6,153 nucleotides of DNA from Deltaproteobacteria bacterium (lineage in GTDB: Bacteria > Desulfobacterota > Desulfobacteria > Desulfobacterales > ETH-SRB1): NCBI GenBank assembly GCA_030262795.1, contig JAJSZO010000072.1, positions 1 through 6,153 of the forward strand. Reading direction: 5' to 3'. This document shows, in pieces, positions 1-5,218 of the stretch. How positions within the stretch are numbered: the first letter of the stretch is position 1; each line of letters begins with the position of its first letter. A model generated the notes under the pieces. The model did not search any database. It was not told where the DNA came from and worked only from the letters and a program-made list of their open reading frames with translations. Both the position numbers and the translations under genes were made by a program.

Positions 1-28
1 AGGAACGTGGACGAAATAACTTCCCCAA
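1..28 (+). repeat. Left terminal inverted repeat of the 195-bp element
   Basis: Perfect 28/28 inverted match to 168-195. The outermost base coincides with base 1 of the window, so the repeat may extend further left or the window or contig may break at it. Confidence 0.9.
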
Positions 29-167
29 GTAGGCGCATAGATTTGGGTCGAATTTGCCCAAATCTCAAATATAGGCTCAGATCGCAAAAGTTGATGGAAT
101 AGCGAGCTATTTCAATATTTTTGTGATCTGAGATCGGGCAAAGGTGGCCTGAAGCTATGATGCATAG

Positions 168-195
168 TTGGGGAAGTTATTTCGTCCACGTTCCT
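168..195 (-). repeat. Right terminal inverted repeat of the 195-bp element
   Basis: Exact reverse complement of 1-28. Its outer 17 bases (179-195) also occur in inverted orientation, with one mismatch, at 2516-2532, so the ATPase gene lies between two facing copies. Confidence 0.9.
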
Positions 196-229
196 AAGTG
201 CTTTTCTTAATATTTGTTTTGGAGAGGAA

Positions 230-2044
230 ATGAAAACAAAAGAAACCAGTCTTTTTGATAAAAACACAGATTCCAGATGGGCTATTCGGCCGCTTGTTCC
301 CCGTGAGGTATACACGGACAGACAAGAGCATATAGATTATCTGTATAATGCAGCTCTTGATGCCATAGGTCAGAGGACTATGTCCACAGTCCTTTTGGGT
401 CAAAGGCGTATGGGCAAAACCGAGATATTCAAGCGGGTTGTGAATCAGCTCTTTTTTGAGCAGGATTATCGGGATCCAAAGGCGGTTGTACCGGTCTATT
501 ACAGTTTTAAAGATGAACCGCTTGATCGGTGGGAATTTGCCATTGGATATGTAGAAAATTTCCTTCGCTGGTATGCAGCATTTCGATTGAGAGATACTTC
601 TATCCTGTATCCTGATTCAGTAAGCCGGGACGGACTTTCGGAATTGATCAAATTTCGTCTCAAAGTATCTGAAGGTCTTGCAGGCGCTCTCAATTTCATG
701 AAGTTTCTTCAAAAAAAAGACGTCACCACGCCTGAAGACAAGGCTATGACTCTTCCCCGGAGGGTTTCTGACTGGGATGAGAGTACGATCGTGATGTTCT
801 TGGACGAATTTCAAAACACCCGTCTTCCCCAATACAACTTCAGCATAGTCGGTTATATGCAAGAGGCGGTCGAGTCTCCCACATGTCCTCATTTTGTTAC
901 CGGTTCCGCCATGAGTATCCTGGCAAAAGAAATTCTTGGTCGGGGATCACTTTTTGGACGGTTCCGCAGCCATCCGATTGAGCCGATGACCAACTATTGG
1001 GGGGCGCGGTTAGCGTTCAATGCTTCCCGCTATCATAAATCTCACATAGAAGAAAAGATGCTTCCGGTGTTGGCTGATCGTTGCGGTGGCAATCCATTCT
1101 ATATCACAGCAGTAATCCAGCAGGCAGCAGAACAGGGAAAACCGATTGTAAGCGAAGAAACATTAAACGAAATCCTCGCAGTAGATCTTTCTTCCGGTTT
1201 TATTTGGGCTGAACTGAATGACCAGGTGACAAAGTGGATAGAACGGATCAATGAATACGGCATCACCAAGTGGGTACTTTATCTTTCTGCCCTGGAAGAA
1301 GGAGACCGGCTTGATCTTGATAGAATTCAAAAAGAACTTGCCGAGCGTGAAGGAAAAGTTGTGCCAATGGAGACCATCAGGAATGTGCTGATAAAACTTT
1401 CCAGAGGTGATCTTCTCCAGTACATGGAGCTTGGCGGCTGGTTCAGGAAAATAGATGATCCGATTCTGCTTGAATTTTTGAAGGTATGGGGCAGGATTGA
1501 GGTGGAGGGCCATGATCGTGCCAGAGTCCAAAAAGAGCTTGTTCGGCATTATCAAACGCTTGACCGACGAATTAATGATCACCTTGGATATCTTGCTGAG
1601 GTATATATGGCGCAGGTCTTATGGAACGGTCAGAGAAAGACTCTGGCAGGCAGGTTTTTCCACAGCAATGAGGATATAACATTGCCCTGGCGTTTTATAT
1701 ATATAAAACATCGAACCAGACTTGGAGCGGCAAAAGAGATGGAGATCAATGTTGAAGCGGCAGCGGCAAAAGAGCACTGGATATGTGAAAGCAAGTGGTG
1801 GAATGGTCGGAAGGTTGGTCACGTTGAAGTGGAATCACTCCTGCGGAAAGCCGAACTCTTGAGAGAGGCGGAAGGTGAAGGTCTTGAGACGATGATGGTC
1901 TGGTTTTTTGCTCATGATGGTTTTACAAACAAAGCAGAAGACCTTATGAAAGAAAAGGGTGTGCTCTGGTCAGTCAGGAAAGACCTTGACAATTTACTCA
2001 AGATTGTTAGCTTGAGGCAGTTGCCGGATCTGGCAGGTGAATAA
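230..2044 (+). CDS. AAA/archaeal-type ATPase with C-terminal PD-(D/E)XK nuclease-like domain
   Basis: A 604-aa predicted cytoplasmic P-loop ATPase. The N-terminal part carries Walker A LLGQRRMGKTEI (residues 55-66) and Walker B IVMFLDEFQN (about 187-196, acidic pair D192-E193). A GRFRSHPIEPM segment around residues 242-255 resembles the region following sensor 1 in archaeal-ATPase/ATPase_2 proteins. The middle (about 330-450) looks helical and winged-helix-like. The C-terminal 120 residues contain EINVE (505-509) followed by WICESKWW (517-524), which matches the spacing of the E-x-D...ExK core of restriction-endonuclease-like folds, but the expected Asp is Asn507. The ATG is supported by GGAGAGG at 221-227. 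Family members join an NTPase to a nuclease-fold domain and are often of unknown role; defence or mobile-element function is only inference. It is monocistronic as far as can be seen, directly downstream of the 195-bp palindromic element. No hydrophobic segment suggests membrane location. Confident of the ATPase assignment, less so of nuclease activity. Confidence 0.88.
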   Translation: MKTKETSLFDKNTDSRWAIRPLVPREVYTDRQEHIDYLYNAALDAIGQRTMSTVLLGQRRMGKTEIFKRVVNQLFFEQDYRDPKAVVPVYYSFKDEPLDRWEFAIGYVENFLRWYAAFRLRDTSILYPDSVSRDGLSELIKFRLKVSEGLAGALNFMKFLQKKDVTTPEDKAMTLPRRVSDWDESTIVMFLDEFQNTRLPQYNFSIVGYMQEAVESPTCPHFVTGSAMSILAKEILGRGSLFGRFRSHPIEPMTNYWGARLAFNASRYHKSHIEEKMLPVLADRCGGNPFYITAVIQQAAEQGKPIVSEETLNEILAVDLSSGFIWAELNDQVTKWIERINEYGITKWVLYLSALEEGDRLDLDRIQKELAEREGKVVPMETIRNVLIKLSRGDLLQYMELGGWFRKIDDPILLEFLKVWGRIEVEGHDRARVQKELVRHYQTLDRRINDHLGYLAEVYMAQVLWNGQRKTLAGRFFHSNEDITLPWRFIYIKHRTRLGAAKEMEINVEAAAAKEHWICESKWWNGRKVGHVEVESLLRKAELLREAEGEGLETMMVWFFAHDGFTNKAEDLMKEKGVLWSVRKDLDNLLKIVSLRQLPDLAGE

Positions 2045-2463
2045 GTGTAGATTAGCCATAGAAGATAACGGAATCTCAAAAAGGTAAATCCTCTAAATCG
2101 TCCAGTTTTCGTGATAACCGCCTGAGGCCTTGAATGGAATATTTGCCCTTACAAAGTTGATATGTAATCGGGCATTCATTCTATTTCCCGCACCGTGACA
2201 GCTCCAACCATGTCCATTCCCACGACGAACAGTTGGCGGCGGTATTGTGTCAAGGCAAATCAGGGTTATTGCTTATCATCGGCCTAAAGCAGTTCTTTCT
2301 TGCCGTTATAACAGTAATATCATTGATTTCGGTTGACCTGACAGGTTTAATATAAAGAAAGTGTAACTTGTTACCGGCATAGCAGACAAGTGGTAATTTC
2401 TATGAGATTTGATTGCTTTTCAAAAGCGATTATCACTTTACTTTTTCTTTTGATTATATTTTA
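2045..2463. other. Intergenic stretch without a recognisable gene
   Basis: About 420 bases between the ATPase stop and the oleD promoter. Two short open frames exist, neither with a convincing start. One is on the plus strand, closing at 2353-2355, and has a hydrophobic run. The other is on the minus strand at 2176-2253 and encodes about 25 residues ending VTVREIE. Neither resembles a family I know; they may be debris of a lost gene. An AT-rich imperfect stem ATTGCTT/AAGCGAT lies at 2412-2430 and is followed by a T-rich tract, but it is too weak to call a terminator. Confidence 0.5.
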
Positions 2464-2492
2464 TTGAATTTACTTGTTAATATCAATACAAT
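2464..2492 (+). promoter_or_regulatory. Putative sigma70-type promoter for the oleD-like gene
   Basis: TTGAAT at 2464-2469 (4/6 to the -35 consensus) and TACAAT at 2487-2492 (5/6 to the -10 consensus) are separated by exactly 17 bp in an AT-rich tract. Transcription would begin near 2499. The in-frame ATG at 2491 overlaps the -10 box, which argues against that start and favours the ATG at 2536. Confidence 0.5.
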
Positions 2493-2515
2493 GGCGATAA
2501 TCGAAAATATTCATA

Positions 2516-2532
2516 AGGAACGTAGACGAAAT
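2516..2532 (+). repeat. Orphan copy of the 195-bp element's terminal repeat
   Basis: AGGAACGTAGACGAAAT matches the outer end of the 1-28 repeat at 16 of 17 positions (one G to A change), in the same orientation as 1-28 and opposite to 168-195. Similarity stops abruptly at 2533. It lies in the 5' leader of the oleD-like gene, between the predicted transcription start and the start codon. The natural reading is a solo or truncated end left by a second copy of the element. Confidence 0.7.
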
Positions 2533-2535
2533 GGT

Positions 2536-3561
2536 ATGAAAAAAAGAGCATCTCAAAAAGTTCTAATTACAGGTGGCGGAGGATTTCTGGGAGGAGCTAT
2601 AGTTAAGCTGCTTGTGGAAAAAGGTGACCGGGTACGCAGCTTTTCCCGCAGCTATTATCCTGAACTTGCATCTATGGGCGTAGAGCAATTTCAGGGTGAT
2701 TTAAGTGATAAAACCTCTGTAGCAAATGCATGCAAGGGGGTTGATCTTGTATTTCACGTTGCAGCTAAGGCCGGGGTATGGGGAACATATTCCGAGTATC
2801 ACAGAATTAACGTTAAAGGAACTCAAAACGTTATTGAAGCATGCAAAGAACATAATGTTTCAAAACTCGTATATACAAGCTCGCCAAGCGTTATCTTTGA
2901 TAGCACGGATTTGGAAGGTGTGAATGAATCCTTTCCATATCCAGGCAAATATAATGCTCATTACCCAAAAACAAAGGCTCTGGCCGAACATGCCGTAAGA
3001 GCAGTCAGTGACAGTTTGTTGACTGTAATATTGAGACCGCATTTGATCTGGGGGCCGAGAGACAGCCACATTGTTCCAAGAATTATTTCAAGGGCAAAGC
3101 AGCTTGCGATAGTCGGTAACGGCAAAAATCTTGTGGATACGATTTATATAGACAATGCTGCTTATGCTCATATTCTGGCCGCAGAAAAACTGGATGAAAC
3201 ACCGGGTATTTCAGGAAATATTTATTTCATCAGCCAGGGGAAACCTGTTTTATTGTGGGAAATGATAAACAATATTTTAAAAGCAGGCGGACTTCCTCCT
3301 GTTAAGCGTTCAATACCACATAAAGCTGCCTGGCTGATTGGAGCTTTACTTGAACTTGTTTATAATGTTCTAAATATAAAAAGCGAACCTGAAATGACAC
3401 GTTTTGTAGCAGATGAACTTGCAAAATCTCACTGGTTTGATATAAGTGCCGCCCAAAATGATTTAGGATACATTCCACGCGTATCTACGAAGGAAGGGCT
3501 AAAGCGACTTGAAGTCAGGCTATCCCGAACCTCACATGAACAACTTATAAACCAAAGCTGA
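2536..3561 (+). CDS. oleD: OleD-like NAD(P)-dependent 3-beta-HSD/epimerase-family reductase
   Basis: A 341-aa extended short-chain dehydrogenase. The Rossmann glycine motif is TGGGGFLG (residues 12-19), the active-site Tyr-Lys pair is Y143-x3-K147, and the serine lies in YTSSPS (113-118). HVAAKAGVWG (74-83), SPSVIFD (116-122), RPHLIWGPRDSH (167-178) and YIDNAA further on are signatures I associate with OleD. OleD reduces the 2-alkyl-3-keto acid made by OleA to the 2-alkyl-3-hydroxy acid in long-chain olefin biosynthesis. The start at 2536 puts the Rossmann motif at the usual distance from the N terminus. A longer frame begins with TTG at 2413, upstream of the predicted promoter, and another with ATG at 2491, inside it. 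The Shine-Dalgarno is poor: AAGGA at 2515-2519 is 16 bases away and partly made of the repeat copy. No oleA, oleB or oleC is visible, so the substrate may differ. Related sterol or sugar-nucleotide dehydrogenases are the alternative. Confidence 0.85.
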   Translation: MKKRASQKVLITGGGGFLGGAIVKLLVEKGDRVRSFSRSYYPELASMGVEQFQGDLSDKTSVANACKGVDLVFHVAAKAGVWGTYSEYHRINVKGTQNVIEACKEHNVSKLVYTSSPSVIFDSTDLEGVNESFPYPGKYNAHYPKTKALAEHAVRAVSDSLLTVILRPHLIWGPRDSHIVPRIISRAKQLAIVGNGKNLVDTIYIDNAAYAHILAAEKLDETPGISGNIYFISQGKPVLLWEMINNILKAGGLPPVKRSIPHKAAWLIGALLELVYNVLNIKSEPEMTRFVADELAKSHWFDISAAQNDLGYIPRVSTKEGLKRLEVRLSRTSHEQLINQS

Positions 3562-3808
3562 GCGTTTAAAACCCTTCTTGATTAATGTTTACGATATCAA
3601 TGGAACCAGAATAACCGATAATACAAACTGGGCAAACAGGCTTTGTCCTTTAATTAAGGCAAATGACAAGGGAATAAACTTTATTTGTGCTATTGCGAAT
3701 ATGAACATGGCTTCTCAGGCAAAGCTCACTGGTAAGCCCATTATAGAAGAATGTGACGCAGGCCTGGTTAAAATTTGCGCTTTCCTTGAACTTGAAAAAA
3801 TTTTCTAG
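3551..3808 (+). pseudogene. Truncated PocR ligand-binding-domain copy
   Basis: The frame runs from 3551, with a possible TTG at 3578, to a stop at 3806-3808. It aligns with residues about 28-101 of the intact PocR protein downstream with only one inserted residue: NWANRLCPLIK against GWANKICPAIK, then FICAIANMNMA against VVCSSAQLSMA, and IIEECDAG against VIKKCDVG. The first three conserved cysteines are kept. The N-terminal helix and everything after the equivalent of residue 101, including the fourth cysteine, are missing. There is no Shine-Dalgarno, the frame begins inside the oleD-like gene's end, and the stop falls mid-domain, so it reads as a decayed tandem paralogue. A short expressed protein from the TTG cannot be excluded. 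Confidence 0.75.
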
Positions 3809-3849
3809 TTTTCGTTCGGGCACTAAATAAATAACATTCAGTAACTTCC

Positions 3850-3879
3850 TTGACCCATACGATTAGCCCATGCTAAGAA
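3850..3879 (+). promoter_or_regulatory. Possible promoter for the intact PocR gene
   Basis: TTGACC at 3850-3855 (5/6 to -35) is followed after 18 bases by TAAGAA at 3874-3879, preceded by TG at 3871-3872 as in extended -10 elements. The -10 match is imperfect, so this is tentative. It would give the gene its own transcript, separate from oleD. Confidence 0.35.
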
Positions 3880-3919
3880 TATGAGTGGGTTTAAAATTTA
3901 GCTGAAAAACACTACTTAT

Positions 3920-3927
3920 AAGGAGGT
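3920..3927 (+). promoter_or_regulatory. Strong Shine-Dalgarno of the PocR-domain gene
   Basis: AAGGAGGT is a near-perfect anti-16S complement 4 bases before the ATG at 3932. It is the best ribosome binding site in the window and implies efficient translation, in contrast to the truncated copy upstream, which has none. Confidence 0.85.
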
Positions 3928-3931
3928 AACA

Positions 3932-4444
3932 ATGAAACTTATAGATATCGCACCAGTCGATGTATGGCAGCGCCTCGCGCAGGAAATTTATGATAAATTC
4001 GGATTTAACGGAGGCATTGTAGATAGAGAGGGAGTTGTGGTTCATCCGCCGGCAGGATGGGCAAATAAGATTTGTCCGGCTATAAAGGGAAGTGACGATA
4101 GCCGGGTAGTTTGTTCGTCCGCACAGCTATCCATGGCCGAAACCGCGCGCACCACGCAAAAAACGGTGATTAAAAAGTGTGACGTCGGCTTTACCAAGTT
4201 TGTAATACCTATATTTGTTAATGAAGAGTTTTTGGGCACCGCGGGTGGATGCGGTATTTTTATTGAGGGTGGAGAACTGGACGATTTTTATATTTCAAAG
4301 CTTCTCCATATCGAAGAAGAACAAGTAAAAAAACTCATGGAAACTGTAAAAACAAGCCATATAGACAAACTGGAAACAGCCGTCGAATTTGTACAAAATC
4401 GGATAAAAGAACTTACACCTTCTTCAGCCGAGCAAATTGACTGA
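3932..4444 (+). CDS. Stand-alone PocR ligand-binding-domain protein
   Basis: A 170-aa, apparently cytoplasmic protein consisting of little more than one PocR-type sensory domain, with no DNA-binding, kinase or cyclase partner. The domain is named after the propanediol/cobalamin regulator PocR and is thought to bind small organic ligands. Visible features are GIVDREG (28-34), GWANKICPAIK (42-52), C61, KKCDVGFTKFVIPIF (81-95) and FLGTAGGCGIF (100-110). The four cysteines C48, C61, C83 and C107 lie in conserved-looking blocks and could bind a metal or cluster, which is my inference. The C-terminal part (about 115-160) is charged and probably helical or coiled. The start is clear: AAGGAGGT at 3920-3927 stands 4 bases before the ATG. 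A decayed paralogue precedes it and acetyl-CoA synthetase debris begins within 10 bases of its stop, suggesting a former PocR-acs unit. Confidence 0.85.
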   Translation: MKLIDIAPVDVWQRLAQEIYDKFGFNGGIVDREGVVVHPPAGWANKICPAIKGSDDSRVVCSSAQLSMAETARTTQKTVIKKCDVGFTKFVIPIFVNEEFLGTAGGCGIFIEGGELDDFYISKLLHIEEEQVKKLMETVKTSHIDKLETAVEFVQNRIKELTPSSAEQID

Positions 4445-4448
4445 GTCA

Positions 4449-4677
4449 TTACACAGCTATATTATTTACGGCCATCTTTCAGCTAGCGTTACATCAATAA
4501 TATTCGAGGGAGTTCCCACCTATCCCGATCCTGGCAGATATCGGGAAATTATTGATTGCTCATGTAAGAAAAGATATCTGCCCAATAGCAACGCCTAAGA
4601 AAATTCAGTTCACGGATACGCTGCCCAAAACCAGGAGTGGCAAGATCATGCGAAGGGTGGAAAGCTATAATATGTAA
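4449..4677 (+). pseudogene. acs: Acetyl-CoA synthetase (AMP-forming) remnant with internal deletion
   Basis: Two pieces of an Acs-type enzyme survive in different frames. The first (4452-4556) reads HSYIIYG, then FEGVPTYPDPGRYREIID, the central region that precedes the acetate/CoA-binding part. The second (about 4546-4677) reads LLIAHVRKDICPIATP, then LPKTRSGKIMRR and a stop, the C-terminal domain with the catalytic, acetylation-regulated lysine (codon 4642-4644). The intact family is about 650 residues; here roughly 75 codons remain. The 5' half is gone, and some 230 or more residues between the pieces are deleted, with the junction near 4546-4560. No start codon or ribosome site serves it. 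AMP-forming acetyl- or propionyl-CoA synthetase is the parent; the FEGVPTYPD motif argues against a generic acyl-CoA ligase. Confidence 0.88.
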
Positions 4678-4729
4678 TTTATTGACCCGCATTTTATGAT
4701 GCAGGACATTCTAATCAAGCATTTTTGTA

Positions 4730-4764
4730 ACAGTTCACGGTTGTCAGTTTACAGTTCACGGTTT
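4730..4764 (+). repeat. Degenerate 7-bp tandem repeat, five units
   Basis: Successive heptamers read ACAGTTC, ACGGTTG, TCAGTTT, ACAGTTC, ACGGTTT (consensus ACRGTTY). The same unit recurs in inverted orientation at 5144-5171. The segment 4732-4752 pairs with 5149-5169 with two mismatches. Confidence 0.75.
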
Positions 4765-4882
4765 TATATTTTGAGGCTACCGATGTAAGGTGAGACAGCC
4801 TGTAAATTCAAACGGTTAGCGATTCCTTAGATTTTCATTGATTGTGGGATTGCCATAAAACCAAAATGGCGAAAAGTATCCC

Positions 4883-4892
4883 GCTTTAAGTT
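4883..4892 (+). repeat. 10-bp target site duplication, left copy
   Basis: GCTTTAAGTT abuts the left inverted repeat of the 225-bp element and is identical, in direct orientation, to 5118-5127 abutting the right one. Confidence 0.88.
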
Positions 4893-4918
4893 CAATACCC
4901 GTGAATGAATTTTATTCA
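4893..4918 (+). repeat. Left terminal inverted repeat of the 225-bp element
   Basis: 26/26 inverted match to 5092-5117. Confidence 0.92.
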
Positions 4919-5091
4919 GTTTATAATATTTAGTCAACAAAGTAGAAGGCAACTTTGTGCCCATAGGCAAAACTCCAAAAATGAGCGATATCTGTTAACT
5001 ATTTGAATAATCAGTCATGTTTTTTTGTTTTCTCGGTCTATTGTTAGAGAATTTTCAGATAAAAACTTTGCTGTAAATATCGTTTAATGAT

Positions 5092-5117
5092 TGAATAAAA
5101 TTCATTCACGGGTATTG
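5092..5117 (-). repeat. Right terminal inverted repeat of the 225-bp element
   Basis: Exact reverse complement of 4893-4918. Confidence 0.92.
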
Positions 5118-5127
5118 GCTTTAAGTT
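5118..5127 (+). repeat. 10-bp target site duplication, right copy
   Basis: GCTTTAAGTT, identical to 4883-4892. Removing the element and one copy restores a continuous empty site. Confidence 0.88.
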
Positions 5128-5143
5128 GATAGCTTGTTTTGAT

Positions 5144-5171
5144 CAACCGTAAACTGTGAACCGTGAACTAT
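5144..5171 (-). repeat. Degenerate 7-bp tandem repeat, four units, inverted
   Basis: Plus-strand heptamers CAACCGT, AAACTGT, GAACCGT, GAACTAT are the reverse complement of the ACRGTTY unit at 4730-4764. Together the two arrays form an outer inverted repeat around the MITE-like element. Confidence 0.7.
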
Positions 5172-5218
5172 TACGCATTTTTTTTAAGTCAAATCATCTT
5201 TTTTCTGTATCGAAATTT

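Larger units (their letters stand above)
1..195. mobile_element. 195-bp palindromic MITE-like element with three internal hairpins
   Basis: The first 28 bases are the exact reverse complement of bases 168-195 (outer end AGGAACGTGGACG, inner end CTTCCCCAA), giving a perfect 28-bp terminal stem. Inside are three separate hairpins: 41-47 with 57-63 (ATTTGGG/CCCAAAT); 76-89 with 119-132 (14 pairs, one G-T wobble), topped by a smaller stem at 91-115; and 155-159 with 163-167 (CTATG/CATAG). The folded form would be a four-way cloverleaf. No ORF is credible inside it. Terminal inverted repeats with no coding capacity fit a MITE or other non-autonomous element, but the left flank is outside the window, so a target duplication cannot be tested. 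A structured RNA is an alternative. It ends 34 bp before the ATPase start codon, so it could influence that gene's expression. Confidence 0.75.
4893..5117. mobile_element. 225-bp MITE-like non-autonomous element with 26-bp perfect TIRs
   Basis: The ends 4893-4918 and 5092-5117 are perfect 26-bp inverted repeats (outer end CAATACCCGTGAATG). A perfect 10-bp direct duplication, GCTTTAAGTT, lies immediately outside both ends, the hallmark of transposition. The 173-bp core is AT-rich and encodes nothing credible. Just inside the TIRs a partial further match (ATATTTA) hints at a longer ancestral terminus, and the core holds a small stem CAAAGT/ACTTTG near 4939-4958. Duplications of 8-12 bp are typical of IS4- and ISAs1-related transposases, so a helper of that kind is a reasonable but unproven guess. 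The perfect TIRs and duplication imply a recent insertion. Confidence 0.92.
4678..5218. other. Gene-free repeat-rich interval
   Basis: About 540 AT-rich bases between the acs remnant and the converging glycosyltransferase gene. No ORF or recognisable protein remnant is seen on either strand. The interval is largely accounted for by two 7-bp repeat arrays (4730-4764 and 5144-5171) and the MITE-like element (4893-5117), each listed separately. The remaining part, 4765-4882, shows nothing I can interpret. No clear intrinsic terminator is present for either neighbour. Confidence 0.7.

Noticed and set aside
1163..1582. Minus-strand 139-codon open frame opposite the ATPase gene
   Set aside because: It lies wholly within a well-supported gene and its translation shows no family motifs, so it is a shadow frame.
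2176..2253. Short minus-strand peptide ending VTVREIE in the ATPase-oleD gap
   Set aside because: Only about 25 codons, with a TTG at best as start and no recognisable family. It is recorded only as possible debris.
2158..2355. Plus-strand open frame with a hydrophobic stretch
   Set aside because: It lacks an initiation codon near its beginning and a ribosome site, so it is probably a chance frame.
2412..2450. Intrinsic terminator of the ATPase gene
   Set aside because: The stem is short, AT-rich and includes a mismatch, and it sits almost 370 bases after the stop codon.
2413..2535. N-terminal extension of the oleD-like protein from TTG 2413 or ATG 2491
   Set aside because: It has no Shine-Dalgarno, lies upstream of or inside the best promoter, and adds residues not expected before the Rossmann motif.
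4730..5171. CRISPR array
   Set aside because: The repeats are 7-bp degenerate units without spacers, and the longer repeats are inverted pairs, not regularly spaced direct repeats.
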